From the NCBI RefSeq assembly GCF_030291135.1, contig NZ_CP127409.1, forward strand, positions 1,426,001 through 1,490,000: a stretch of 64,000 nucleotides of DNA, read 5' to 3'. Positions 1 to 10,670 of the stretch are shown piece after piece. Within the stretch, counting starts at the first letter, position 1. Every line of letters starts with the position of its first letter. Origin of the DNA: Rhodanobacter thiooxydans. GTDB taxonomy: Bacteria > Pseudomonadota > Gammaproteobacteria > Xanthomonadales > Rhodanobacteraceae. Below the pieces are notes generated by a model, which ran no database searches, was not told where the DNA came from, and saw nothing but the letters and a program-made list of their open reading frames with translations. Both the position numbers and the translations under genes were made by a program.

Positions 1-1
1 G

Positions 2-1186
2 CCGGCCGCGACGACCAGCACGGCAAAGGTTGCCGCGGCGACCGTGCCGGCGGCGGCAAGCCGCCTGGAAACCGCCACCGCCACCGCCAGCACTGCCGCC
101 CATGCGGTTGCGGCGCCGGTTGCCGCCCACTCGGCGGCGACAGCCGCGCCGGCTGCTGCGTCCAGCCCGGCCAGCACGCCGGTCAGCGGGGCCTCCGTGG
201 TGACCACGCCCATCGCCGCGACACCAGCGCCGGCCAAGCCGGTGGAGAAGCCTGCCAGGCTGCCATCGGCCAGCACGCCAGCGGTCGAGCAGCCGTGGTA
301 CATGCAGACCTGGGCCTGGGCGGCCGGGGCCGGCGCGATCGTGCTGCTGATCCTGCTGGCCATGCTTGGTCGTCGGCGCAAGCCGGGCGCCGACGCAGCG
401 AAGGCTTCGTCGTCGCTGGCGGATCGTTTCGGTTCGCCATCCGCTGGTCAGGACCTCCCCGGCGATGACATCGACCAGGACGAATTGCTCGACCAATTGG
501 CCGAACACCCCGACGACATCGGCCTGCACCTGGAACTGGTCACCTTGTACTACTCGCGCCGCGACGTCGAGCATTTCGAGGCGGCAGCCGAGGCGATGCA
601 CGCCCATATCACCGACCCGCAGCAGGACGAGTGGCAGGACGTGCTGCACATGGGCGAGGACCTGGTGCCCGGCCACCCGCTGTTTGACCACCACGCCGAA
701 CCGGCGGCGCATGACGATGCCGAGGCGCGCGGCGAGTTCAACATCGACGACTATGCCGATCAGAACGATGCACCTGCGGGGGTCTCCTCGATGCCGCCGT
801 TGCCGCCGAACGGGCCGAAACCCGTCAGCGAGTACAACTTCAACTTCGACCTGACCCGGGCCGTCGCCGAGCCGGCGTCCCGCGCCGCGCCGACGGCGGA
901 CGATGCTGCCGTGGTTGCACCGCTGGCGTCGAGCAAGCCGGCGCCCGCCGTACCGGCGTCGAACTGGCATTTCGATGAAGAAGGCGGCACGCCGCTGCCG
1001 ACCGGCCCGGGTCATGAGCTGGACGAGTTCAACGACGACCCGGTGGACACCAAGCTCGACCTGGCACGTGCCTACATCGACATGGGCGACGCCGAAGGCG
1101 CGCGCGCCATGCTCGGCGAGGTGGTCAAGGAAGGCACCCAGATGCAGAAGGACGCCGCCAAGCGCCTGCTCGACAGCCTGCACTGA
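2..1186 (+). CDS. fimV: FimV-type pilus assembly protein, C-terminal part
   Basis: The frame is open to the left edge, so the start and the expected periplasmic LysM region lie outside the window. What is visible is an Ala/Pro/Thr-rich linker, one membrane helix (about residues 100-120, WAWAAGAGAIVLLILL), an acidic cytoplasmic stretch, and a C-terminal helical domain (DTKLDLARAYIDMGDAEGA) that is the hallmark of the FimV/HubP C-terminus. FimV family proteins act at the cell pole in type IV pilus function and twitching. The neighbour truA-trpF order downstream is the usual one for this gene in gammaproteobacteria, which supports the call. A strong hairpin follows the stop codon. Confidence 0.88.
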   Translation, partial: PAATTSTAKVAAATVPAAASRLETATATASTAAHAVAAPVAAHSAATAAPAAASSPASTPVSGASVVTTPIAATPAPAKPVEKPARLPSASTPAVEQPWYMQTWAWAAGAGAIVLLILLAMLGRRRKPGADAAKASSSLADRFGSPSAGQDLPGDDIDQDELLDQLAEHPDDIGLHLELVTLYYSRRDVEHFEAAAEAMHAHITDPQQDEWQDVLHMGEDLVPGHPLFDHHAEPAAHDDAEARGEFNIDDYADQNDAPAGVSSMPPLPPNGPKPVSEYNFNFDLTRAVAEPASRAAPTADDAAVVAPLASSKPAPAVPASNWHFDEEGGTPLPTGPGHELDEFNDDPVDTKLDLARAYIDMGDAEGARAMLGEVVKEGTQMQKDAAKRLLDSLH

Positions 1187-1210
1187 GTCGCGCGGCACCT
1201 TTCGCGGGAT

Positions 1211-1240
1211 GCATCGGGCCGGCTTTTGCCGGCCCGATGC
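1211..1240 (+). terminator. Strong hairpin between fimV and truA
   Basis: A 13 bp perfect stem (GCATCGGGCCGGC and its complement) closes a TTTT loop 24 bases after the fimV stop. No T-run follows directly, although a T-rich stretch begins about 17 bases later. It could be a weak intrinsic terminator or an mRNA 3'-end stabiliser that separates fimV from the truA-trp-accD transcript. Confidence 0.55.
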
Positions 1241-1289
1241 CGTTGCGGCCTGCTAATCTTTCTTTTTCGGCGAATCTCTGCACGACTCC

Positions 1290-2072
1290 ATGCGTATTGC
1301 CCTGGGCATCGAATACGACGGTACCGATTTCAGCGGCTGGCAGCGCCTGAAGACGGATGTCAGCGTGCAGGGCGTGCTGGAGCAGGCGCTGTCGAAGGTC
1401 GCCGACCATCCGGTGGAAGTCAGCTGCGCGGGGCGCACCGACGCTGGCGTGCATGGCCGCTGCCAGGTGGTGCATTTCGACACCGAGGCACGCCGCGACA
1501 TGCGCGGCTGGGTACTCGGCGGCTGTTCCAACCTGCCGGCCAGCGTGGCGGTGCTGTGGGCGCAGCCGGTGCTGGACAGCTTCCACGCGCGTTACGCGGC
1601 GCGCAGCCGGCGTTATCGCTACCACATCCTCAACCGGCCGGTGCGCGCGGCGCTGGATGCGCGCTACGTCACCTGGGAGCGCCTGCCGCTGGATGCCGCG
1701 CGCATGCACGAAGCCGCGCAGGCACTGCTGGGGGAACACGATTTCAGTGCATTCCGTGCCTTGTCCTGCCAGGCCGCGCACCCGCGCCGCAGCGTGCTGG
1801 CAGTCGGCGTGCGGCGCGAGGGCGAACAGCTGTTCGTCGAGATCGAGGCGAACGCGTTCCTGCATCACATGGTGCGCAATATCGTCGGCTCGCTGCTGCT
1901 GATCGGTCGCGGCGAGCAGCCGGTCGCATGGATGGCCGAGCTGCTGGCCCGCTGCGACCGCCAGGTGGCCGGGCCGACCGCGCCGGCTTCTGGGTTGACC
2001 TTCATCGGCCCGCGCTATGAAGTGCACTGGGGCCTGCCGGCCGAGGTCTGCCTGATGGGAGCCGGCAAATGA
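1290..2072 (+). CDS. truA: tRNA pseudouridine synthase A
   Basis: TruA converts uridines 38-40 in the anticodon stem-loop of many tRNAs to pseudouridine. The 260-residue length is normal for the family. The catalytic aspartate sits in GRTDAGVH (Asp51), and the C-terminal RNA-binding half carries the typical [11 protein letters not shown] segment. The ATG at 1290 gives the usual N-terminus [12 protein letters not shown]. The stop overlaps the trpF start by four bases (ATGA), so truA and trpF are translationally coupled. The order fimV-truA-trpF is widespread in gammaproteobacteria. Confidence 0.97.
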   Translation: MRIALGIEYDGTDFSGWQRLKTDVSVQGVLEQALSKVADHPVEVSCAGRTDAGVHGRCQVVHFDTEARRDMRGWVLGGCSNLPASVAVLWAQPVLDSFHARYAARSRRYRYHILNRPVRAALDARYVTWERLPLDAARMHEAAQALLGEHDFSAFRALSCQAAHPRRSVLAVGVRREGEQLFVEIEANAFLHHMVRNIVGSLLLIGRGEQPVAWMAELLARCDRQVAGPTAPASGLTFIGPRYEVHWGLPAEVCLMGAGK

Positions 2073-2692
2073 TCCGCATCAAGTGCTGCGGCATGACCCG
2101 GGTTGGTGACGCGCAGCTCGCCGCGCGGCTCGGCGCCGACGCGATCGGGCTGGTGTTCACCGCACGCAGCCGGCGGCAGGTGACGCTGGCGCGGGCACGC
2201 GAGATCGTGGCGGCGCTGCCGCCGTTCGTGGCTACCGTCGCCTTGTTCATGGACGACGAGCCGGGCCTGGTGCGGCAGGTGCTCGATGACGTGCGGCCCA
2301 CCCTGCTGCAGTTTCACGGCAGCGAGAGCGATGCCTGGTGCGCGCAGTTCGGCCATCCGTTCCTGAAGGCCATCGCGATGGGCGAGGGCGTGGCGGCGTT
2401 GCCGCGGCTGCGGGAGTACCCGCGCGCCGCAGGCCTGCTGCTGGACGGCCACGCGGCAGGCGAGGCCGGTGGCAGCGGCCGGACCTTCGACTGGTCGCTG
2501 TTGCCCAGCGATCTGGCGCAGCCGCTGATCCTTGCCGGCGGCCTGCACGCCGGCAACGTGGGCGCGGCCGTGCGTGCGGCGCGGCCGTGGGCGGTGGACG
2601 TGGCCAGCGGGGTGGAGTCGGCACCGGGGATCAAGGACCCGACCCGGCTGGAAGCCTTCATCCGCGCGGTGCGCGAGGCGGATGCGGCGTGA
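2069..2692 (+). CDS. trpF: Phosphoribosylanthranilate isomerase
   Basis: TrpF performs the Amadori rearrangement of N-(5'-phosphoribosyl)anthranilate in tryptophan biosynthesis. The 207-residue (beta/alpha)8 barrel carries the expected general base Cys7 in KCCGMT and general acid Asp126 in LLLDGH, plus the phosphate-binding LILAGGL and VDVASGVE loops. It is monofunctional; trpC is not in the window. It overlaps truA by four bases at its start and the next gene by four bases at its end (GTGA), so it sits inside a tightly packed operon. Confidence 0.97.
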   Translation: MIRIKCCGMTRVGDAQLAARLGADAIGLVFTARSRRQVTLARAREIVAALPPFVATVALFMDDEPGLVRQVLDDVRPTLLQFHGSESDAWCAQFGHPFLKAIAMGEGVAALPRLREYPRAAGLLLDGHAAGEAGGSGRTFDWSLLPSDLAQPLILAGGLHAGNVGAAVRAARPWAVDVASGVESAPGIKDPTRLEAFIRAVREADAA

Positions 2693-3702
2693 GCGGCGCG
2701 CCGGTCGCCATCGAGGAATGCCGCGATGGCGACGGGTCGTTCGCCCTTGCCGACCTGGTCGGTCGCGCCCGTCCGCTGGTGATCCGCGGTCTGTGCCGCG
2801 ACTGGCCGATGGTGGCCTGGGCGCGGCAGTCGGACGATGCCTTCGCCCGCGAGCTGGCGCGGCGGGACAACGGCAGCGAGGTCGATGCGCTGCTGCTGCC
2901 GCCTGGCGAGGGCGGGGTCATCGGCTACAACACGGCGTTCGACGGCTTCAACTACGAGCACCACCGCGTCTCGATCGGCCAGGGCCTGCAGCGGCTGGCA
3001 CAGTACAGCCGCCAGCCGGAGGCGCCGGGGCTGGCGATGCAGAGCGCGCTGATCGCCGACTGCCTGCCGGGGTTGCTGGACGAGCACGCCATTCCCTTCC
3101 TCGACCGCAGCATCCAGCCGCGCATCTGGATCGGCAACCAGGTCACCACGCCGGCGCATTTCGACGAGTACCACAATGTCGCCTGCGTGGTGTGCGGCGT
3201 GCGGCGCTTCACCCTGTTCGCGCCGGAACAGGCGCGCAACCTGTACGTCGGGCCGCTGGATTTCGCGCCCACCGGCGCGGCGATCGGTATCGCCCGGCTC
3301 GACCGTCCCGACGACCCGCGCTTTCCCCGCCTGAAGCTGGCGCTGGCCGCGGCGCAGGTGGCGGAGCTGCATCCCGGCGATGCGATCTACATCCCGCCGA
3401 TGTGGTGGCACCACGTGGAATCCCTGCAGCGGATCAACGCGCTGGTGAATTACTGGTGGCGGCCAATACCCGCAGCCGGTCATGCGCCGGACACCGCGCT
3501 GGGCGTCCTGATGCATTGCATCCTCGCCTTCCGCTCGCTGCCGCCGGCGGAACGGGCGGCGTGGAGGGAACTGCTGGACTATTACGTGTTCGGCGACGAG
3601 GATCCCGCCGCACACTTGCCCGCCGACCGGCGCGGCATCCTCGGCCCGCTCACGCTTGGGCAACTGGCCGAGGCCAGGGCTTCCATCCGCCGTTATCTGT
3701 GA
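2689..3702 (+). CDS. Cupin-like (JmjC-type) 2-oxoglutarate/Fe(II) oxygenase candidate
   Basis: A 337-residue protein of the cupin_8 / JmjC-like fold. The iron-binding facial triad is visible as His157-x-Asp159 (PAHFDEYHN) and the distal His at 241 or 242 in the strand PPMWWHHVE, a typical ending of protein hydroxylases of the FIH type. The GTG start at 2689 was chosen because it overlaps the trpF stop as GTGA, giving coupling to trpF; an upstream extension would run through trpF. It lies between trpF and trpB. The substrate cannot be read from sequence. Protein or amino-acid-derived hydroxylation is the family expectation, and a link to tryptophan metabolism is only contextual. Confidence 0.82.
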   Translation: MSGAPVAIEECRDGDGSFALADLVGRARPLVIRGLCRDWPMVAWARQSDDAFARELARRDNGSEVDALLLPPGEGGVIGYNTAFDGFNYEHHRVSIGQGLQRLAQYSRQPEAPGLAMQSALIADCLPGLLDEHAIPFLDRSIQPRIWIGNQVTTPAHFDEYHNVACVVCGVRRFTLFAPEQARNLYVGPLDFAPTGAAIGIARLDRPDDPRFPRLKLALAAAQVAELHPGDAIYIPPMWWHHVESLQRINALVNYWWRPIPAAGHAPDTALGVLMHCILAFRSLPPAERAAWRELLDYYVFGDEDPAAHLPADRRGILGPLTLGQLAEARASIRRYL

Positions 3703-3774
3703 CCCCATTTGCCCGGGCTTGCCGCTAAGATGGCTGCTTGCCGCAGTGCGGCATACCCTTCCCCGAGTGACGAG

Positions 3775-4982
<1,208 letters not shown>

Positions 4983-4986
<4 letters not shown>

Positions 4987-5783
4987 GCCGCATCGACCGT
5001 CGCTTCGCCGCGCTGAAGGCTGCCAATCGCACGGGCCTGATCCCGTTCGTCACCGCCGGCGATCCATCGCCCGGGCACATGGTGTCGATGATGCATGCAT
5101 TGGTCGACGCCGGCGCCGACCTGATCGAGCTTGGCGTGCCGTTCTCCGATCCGATGGCGGACGGCCCGGTGATCCAGCACGCCAGCGAGCGGGCGATCGC
5201 CAAGGGCGTGGGCCTGGCCGACGTGCTGGGCTGGGTCACCGCGTTCCGCCAGCGTGATGCGGACACGCCGATCGTGTTGATGGGTTATCTGAATCCGGTC
5301 GAGATCCACGGCTATGTGCGCTTCGCGCAGGAGGCCGTACAGGCCGGCGTCGACGGCGTGCTGCTGGTCGATTGCCCGCTGGAGGAGTCCGCCGTGCTGC
5401 AGTCGCTGCGCGACGCCGGCTTGCAGCAGATCCTGCTCGCCGCGCCTACTACCGAACCCTCGCGTATGGCGCAGCTGTGCGGTTCGGCCGAGGGTTTCCT
5501 GTACTATGTCTCGTTCGCCGGCATCACCGGTGCTGCACACTTGAGCACCGGCGACATCGCAGTGCGCGTGGCCGATATCCGCGCCCGTGCGAAGGCGCCG
5601 GTGGCGGTCGGTTTCGGCATCCGCGATGCAGCGAGCGCAAAGGCGATCGCCGGTTTTGCCGATGCGGTGGTGATCGGCAGCGCGCTGGTGGACAAGCTGG
5701 CCGGGGCGTCGGATGCCGATGACATTGCTGGCCGGGTGCGCGCGTTTCTCGCACCGATCCGCAGCGCGCTCGACGCGCACTGA
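4983..5783 (+). CDS. trpA: Tryptophan synthase alpha subunit
   Basis: TrpA cleaves indole-3-glycerol phosphate to indole and glyceraldehyde 3-phosphate, and indole is channelled to TrpB. The catalytic residues Glu49 ([11 protein letters not shown]) and Asp60 (MADGP) are at the same positions as in the enteric enzyme, and the phosphate-binding loops GFGI and GSALV are present. Length 266 residues is standard. The ATG at 4983 overlaps the trpB stop. A 46-base gap leads to accD. Confidence 0.98.
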
Positions 5784-5829
5784 ACAACACGCTGCCCAGG
5801 GTGGCGCGCACGAACGGTAGGATGATGCA

Positions 5830-6699
<870 letters not shown>

Positions 6700-6723
6700 C
6701 CGGTCATGCTTGCTGCAGCAATG

Positions 6724-6747
6724 CGATGCCGCCTTCGGGCGGCATCG
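6724..6747 (+). terminator. Hairpin with TTCG loop after accD
   Basis: A perfect 10 bp stem (CGATGCCGCC) with a stable TTCG tetraloop starts 24 bases after the accD stop. The following TCGTTTGTG is only weakly T-rich, so termination may be incomplete. It is the only candidate end signal for the trp-accD transcript and directly precedes the repeat array. Confidence 0.55.
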
Positions 6748-6764
6748 TCGTTTGTGCGACCGGG

Positions 6765-7062
6765 TTTTCCACAGCCGCTGTGGAAGCGTGTTGGTAAAGC
6801 CTGTGGACAAGCGTCGCCGGGCGCTTTTCCATCAGACACTTGCTACATGTTGCGCAGGGATTGCGCAACGCCGCCCGTCGCGTCGATTGTCGGCATGCGT
6901 GTTTTCCACAGCGATGGTGGGTGTCTTCTGTACAAGCCTGTGGACAAGCGCGGTGCGCGCCATTGTCGACAGGCACTTGGCACGCATTGCGGTTTTTTTG
7001 CGCAGCGGCGCGAAGTTCTCCACAGCGATTGTGGAACGCGCGTGGCAAAGCCTGTGGACAAG
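6765..7062. repeat. Three-unit array of 47 bp repeats with DnaA-box-like nonamers
   Basis: Three 47 bp units lie at 6765-6811, 6902-6948 and 7016-7062. Each opens with TTTTCCACA (TTCTCCACA in the third) and ends with TGTGGACAA, and the two nonamers are exactly 37 bp apart, start to start, in every unit. Both nonamers differ by one base from the DnaA box TTATCCACA or its complement, and TTTTCCACA fits the relaxed consensus TTWTNCACA. Units 1 and 3 contain an inner inverted repeat (CCACAG...TGTGG) that is decayed in unit 2. The spacers after units 1 and 2 also resemble each other (CACTTG...ATTGCG). No credible gene lies in this 428 bp interval. Function is unknown; DnaA binding or titration is the leading hypothesis. 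Confidence 0.8.
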
Positions 7063-7127
7063 TAGGCTATCTGGCTGAGTGCAAAGGGAACGCCGACAGC
7101 GTGCGCAGAAGCTGCGCAGCGTCGGGT

Positions 7128-7691
7128 TCAGAGCGGCGCCGCGATCAACCAGATCGAGGCACCGCCGAGGCCGCTGCCGATCACGATGGCGGCCAGCACG
7201 TCGCTGGGGTAGTGCAGGCCGAGGATCACCCGCGACGCGGCGACCAGCGCGGTGAAGCCCAGCAGCAGCGGCGCCAGCGACGGATACCAGGCCAGCGCCA
7301 CGATACTGAAGCCCACCGCCTGCAGGGTGTGCCCGGACGGGAAGCTGAACTCGTCCAGCGGCGGCACGTGCGCGATCACGCCGGGGCAGGCGCGGTACGG
7401 GCGCGGGCGGCGCGTCCAGCGCTTGAGCAGACGGTACAGCAGCAGCGCGGCGAGTCCGGTGACCGCCATGTGCGCGGCAGCACTCAGTCCGCGCCGACCG
7501 CCGAACGCGGCCAGCGCCGCCATCAGCGCGTACCAGAACACGCCATCGCCGAGCCGGCTGACCATGCCGAAGAATGCTCCCACCACGCGACGGGCGCCCC
7601 AGTGGTTGGCGATCACGCAGACACGTCGGTCCAGCGCGAAGCGCGGCCCGGGCAGCAGCTCAGATGTGGGCAGCGACGGAGGCGTGTTCAT
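7128..7691 (-). CDS. PAP2-family membrane phosphatase
   Basis: A 187-residue integral membrane protein with the full phosphatidic acid phosphatase type 2 signature: KRWTRRPRP, PSGH, and SRVILGLHYPSD with the catalytic histidines. Several hydrophobic helices flank these motifs. Family members dephosphorylate lipid phosphates such as undecaprenyl pyrophosphate or phosphatidate on the periplasmic face. Its start lies 32 bases inside the end of the upstream glycosyltransferase gene, so the two are probably cotranscribed and work on the same lipid or glycan pathway. The exact substrate is not evident. Confidence 0.88.
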   Translation of the reverse strand: MNTPPSLPTSELLPGPRFALDRRVCVIANHWGARRVVGAFFGMVSRLGDGVFWYALMAALAAFGGRRGLSAAAHMAVTGLAALLLYRLLKRWTRRPRPYRACPGVIAHVPPLDEFSFPSGHTLQAVGFSIVALAWYPSLAPLLLGFTALVAASRVILGLHYPSDVLAAIVIGSGLGGASIWLIAAPL

Positions 7692-8820
7692 GCAGGTTCT
7701 CCTCGGCCATGTCGCGCAGCAGGTTTTCGAAATCGCGGATCACCGCTTCCGGCGAGAGTCCCGCCACGCCGGTATGCGCCGCGCGACCCATGTGCCGGAT
7801 CAGTGCCGGGTTGCTGGCCAGCCTCACCGTGGCGTCGATGAAGGCGGTGTGGTCACCCGAGGCGATGCAGCAGCCGTTGACGCCATCGACGAGATGCTCG
7901 CGCGCGGCGCCTTCGGCGTAGGCCACCACCGGCAGGCCGGCGGCCAGCGCCTCGATGATCACGTTGCCGAAGGTCTCGCTGAGGCTGGGGAACGGGAACA
8001 GGTCGGCGCTGGCGATGTGCCGCGCCAGCGCCTCGTCGCGCTGCATCCCGGCGAAGATGAAATCCGGATGGGCTTCCTGCAGCGCGGCGCGGGCGGGGCC
8101 GTCACCGACCCACACGTAGCGCGCCTGCGGTACCTGTTGCCGCACCGCCTGGAACGCCTGCACCGCGAGGTCGAGGTTCTTTTCCGCGGCGATGCGACCC
8201 ACGTAGAGCACCACCGGCGTGGCGGCGTCGGCGCCCCAGCTCGCGCGCAGCGCCTCGTCGCGTCGTTCCGGGTGGAACAGCTGCGTGTCCACCGCCCGGC
8301 GCAGCAGGCGTGCGTTGGAAATGCCCATGGTGTGCAACTCCAGTGCGAGTGCGTTGGTTGGTACCAGGGTGGCAACGGCGCGCATGTGGAAGCGGCGCAG
8401 ATAGCTGCGCACCAGCGGCGTGAGCATGCCCACGCCGTAATGACTGGCGTACTGGTCGAAACGGGTGTGGAAACCGCTGCTGATTGGAATACCCATTCGC
8501 CTGGCGGTGCGTACCGCCGACCAGCCCAGCGGGCCTTCGGTGGCGACGTAGACCGCATCGGGGCGTTGCCGCGACCAGTGTTCGCGCAGCGTGCGTCCGG
8601 CGGGCAGGCCGAAGCGCAGCCCCGGGTAGCGGGGCAAGGCGCTGCCGCGCACGTCGAGCGCGGTGATGCCGGGTTCGTCGCGGTGAGGCGGCGACTGGCG
8701 CGGGCGGATCAGGTCGATGCTGTGGCCACGGGCGGCGAGTCCGGCGGCGAGGCTGTGGACGGTCAGCGCGACGCCGTTGATTTCCGGTGGATAGGTTTCG
8801 CTGACGATGCCGATGCGCAT
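7660..8820 (-). CDS. Glycosyltransferase family 4, mannosyltransferase-like
   Basis: A 386-residue GT-B enzyme. The N-terminus MRIGIVSETYPPEINGVALT is typical of GDP-mannose-dependent alpha-mannosyltransferases, and the C-terminal nucleotide-sugar domain has the E-x7-E motif in SETFGNVIIEALAAG. The ATG at 8820 was preferred over an upstream in-frame start because it begins exactly at this Rossmann strand. Acceptor and product are unknown; membrane glycolipid synthesis is plausible. It overlaps the PAP2 gene downstream by 32 bases. Confidence 0.88.
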   Translation of the reverse strand: MRIGIVSETYPPEINGVALTVHSLAAGLAARGHSIDLIRPRQSPPHRDEPGITALDVRGSALPRYPGLRFGLPAGRTLREHWSRQRPDAVYVATEGPLGWSAVRTARRMGIPISSGFHTRFDQYASHYGVGMLTPLVRSYLRRFHMRAVATLVPTNALALELHTMGISNARLLRRAVDTQLFHPERRDEALRASWGADAATPVVLYVGRIAAEKNLDLAVQAFQAVRQQVPQARYVWVGDGPARAALQEAHPDFIFAGMQRDEALARHIASADLFPFPSLSETFGNVIIEALAAGLPVVAYAEGAAREHLVDGVNGCCIASGDHTAFIDATVRLASNPALIRHMGRAAHTGVAGLSPEAVIRDFENLLRDMAEENLHEHASVAAHI

Positions 8821-8965
8821 TGACGATACCCGTGCTGGCTGGACGCAGCTTCGCCGGTTCGCGTTGCGGCGGCATGGCGGGTGCATGACGTCGCGGTGAC
8901 GTACCGGTGCCCTGCAGGCGCCTCACCGCTTACACTCGGGCATCCTTCACCGCTGGAGACCGACG

Positions 8966-9400
8966 ATGAAACGTATCCTGCTCACCCTTGCCCTGGCCGC
9001 ACTGACCGGTGCCGCGCTGGCCGCCGATGCTCCCGGCTTGCCGATCACCCAGGCGCCTGCTGGTGCCGCGGTCTACATCATCTCGCCCAGCGATGGCGCC
9101 ACCGTGGGCCAGGACGTCACCGTGCGCTTCGGCCTCAGGGGCATGGGCGTGGCGCCGGCCGGCGTGGCCAGGGAACACACCGGCCACCATCACCTGCTGG
9201 TCGACGTGAAGGAACTGCCGCCTGCCGGCCAGCCGATCCCGAAGGACGACCGCCACATCCACTTCGGCGGCGGCCAGACCCAGGCCACGCTGAAGCTCGC
9301 TCCCGGCACGCACACGTTGCAGCTGGAACTGGGTGATGCCAACCACGTGCCGTTCGACCCGCCGCTGGTATCGAAGCGGATCACCGTGCACGTGAAGTGA
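8966..9400 (+). CDS. Secreted DUF4399 protein
   Basis: A 144-residue protein with a clear signal peptide (about residues 1-20, ending ALAADAP). The mature part is a beta-rich domain with a HHHLLVD segment and DDRHIHFGGGQTQ, matching the DUF4399 family as I recall it. A conserved cluster of histidines suggests metal binding, but no function is established. A GGAGAC ribosome site precedes the ATG. It stands alone, convergent with the outer-membrane protein gene downstream. Confidence 0.75.
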   Translation: MKRILLTLALAALTGAALAADAPGLPITQAPAGAAVYIISPSDGATVGQDVTVRFGLRGMGVAPAGVAREHTGHHHLLVDVKELPPAGQPIPKDDRHIHFGGGQTQATLKLAPGTHTLQLELGDANHVPFDPPLVSKRITVHVK

Positions 9401-9421
9401 GGTCCTGCTTCGGCCGCGCGC

Positions 9422-10207
9422 TCAGCGGCCGAAGTACACCGATATCCCCAGGCCCGCCTCCCACGCGGGGGCATGGCCGCCGATGCGATGGCGCGCGCTG
9501 GCATCCACTTGCACGCGCGGCGTGAGCATCCATGCCAGCCCCGCGCCGGCGCGGCTGCCGTGGCCGTCGTCGGCGTCGTCCTGCAGCGCGATCTCGATGA
9601 AGCCGTTGAGCGTGGGCGTGAACGCGTAGCCGTCGTTGACGGCGAGCAGACGGCTGTCGCGGCCGCCGCTGCGCACGTTCTCCAGGTAGAGCGCGGCGAT
9701 GTTGCGCGCACTCCACTGCCAGTTGAAGTCGGCGCCGAGCAGGTACTGGCGGCGCGGGTTGCGAAAATCCGGTGCGCCGTCGGTGAATTCCACGCTGCCC
9801 AGCAGGCCCCAGCTGAAGGTGCCGGATGCGGGCAGGGCGAATTTCATCCCGAGCGTGCTGTCGCCGCGGCCGTGGCTGTGGTAGCGCCCGTCTGCGCCGG
9901 TCTGCCGCAGGTAGTTGTAGGGCGAGCCGCCGAGCTGTAGTTCGACCGATCTGCCGAGACCGAGTCGCAGCAGCGTATCGGCGTCGTATTGGGTGCTGGT
10001 GGCGCCGTCCTTGCGGTCGCGGCTGGCATCGGGCAGCCCCTGCTCCCAGCTGACGTCGCCCGCCTGCAGTACGGCAGGCGTGAAGCCGAGGCCGGGGCGG
10101 TCGTAGCCGGGGTTGCCGTCGGCACGCGCGGCGAGGGGCGAGGCGAGCGCCAGCAGGGTGGCGAGCGCGGGCAGGGCATGCCGGTGGCCTGGTCGATGGG
10201 ATTCCAT
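9422..10207 (-). CDS. Outer-membrane beta-barrel protein, transporter-like (MetA/phenol-degradation family type)
   Basis: A 261-residue protein starting at the ATG 10207, which places a signal peptide (LPALATLLALASPLAARADG) at the N-terminus; longer in-frame starts upstream lack one. The mature chain shows alternating amphipathic strands (VELQLGGSPYNYL, TFSWGLLGSVEF, AGLGISVYFGR) ending in an aromatic-containing strand, as in outer-membrane barrels. This resembles the family annotated as transporter or MetA-pathway of phenol degradation. Substrate unknown. It is divergent from the small secreted protein at 10298. Confidence 0.68.
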   Translation of the reverse strand: MESHRPGHRHALPALATLLALASPLAARADGNPGYDRPGLGFTPAVLQAGDVSWEQGLPDASRDRKDGATSTQYDADTLLRLGLGRSVELQLGGSPYNYLRQTGADGRYHSHGRGDSTLGMKFALPASGTFSWGLLGSVEFTDGAPDFRNPRRQYLLGADFNWQWSARNIAALYLENVRSGGRDSRLLAVNDGYAFTPTLNGFIEIALQDDADDGHGSRAGAGLAWMLTPRVQVDASARHRIGGHAPAWEAGLGISVYFGR

Positions 10208-10297
10208 GTCTGCGTTCCATGGCTGGATGGTGGCGGCGGGCGCGGTGAGCGTACTATCGAAGGCGGGCCAGACCGAATTCCCCGTCGGAGGTGGCCG

Positions 10298-10615
10298 ATG
10301 AGGCACCTGCTGTTCATCCTGGCGCTGACCTTGCCGCCCGTGGTGTGGGCCGGCGTTCCCGCGCCGCAGACTGCGTCCGCGCGGGCACAGGCACAGTTGC
10401 CTTCGCACCAGCCCATATTCCAGGTGAGGTACGTGCTGCTGCCGGCCCCGCGGAAGGCCGACGACTTGCCGCGGATCGACTATGGCGACCAGTCACCCGC
10501 CATGGCGCCGCTGCAGTTGGAGCGGTGGGGCTCCAGGGAGCTCGATCCGTCTGCCTCGAATCCGAACATGGAAATCTGCCGGCAGTGGGCCTGCGAGATT
10601 CCCGGCCATCCGTAA
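10298..10615 (+). CDS. Small secreted hypothetical protein
   Basis: A 105-residue reading frame with a clean signal peptide ([19 protein letters not shown]). The mature part is short, has two cysteines near the C-terminus ([11 protein letters not shown]) and no domain I recognise. The ATG at 10298 follows GGAGGTGGCC, a usable ribosome site. It precedes gltX by 55 bases. The product may be lineage-specific. Its status as a real gene rests on the signal peptide and ribosome site. Confidence 0.6.
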   Translation: MRHLLFILALTLPPVVWAGVPAPQTASARAQAQLPSHQPIFQVRYVLLPAPRKADDLPRIDYGDQSPAMAPLQLERWGSRELDPSASNPNMEICRQWACEIPGHP

Positions 10616-10670
10616 ACCTGCGGCCGGTCATCGGCTAAAATCGGCCGTTTCATCCCTCGCCACGAATCCC

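Noticed and set aside
6765-7062. Chromosomal replication origin
   Set aside because: DnaA-box-like sites are present, but there is no AT-rich unwinding region and no dnaA, dnaN, gyrB or rpmH nearby.
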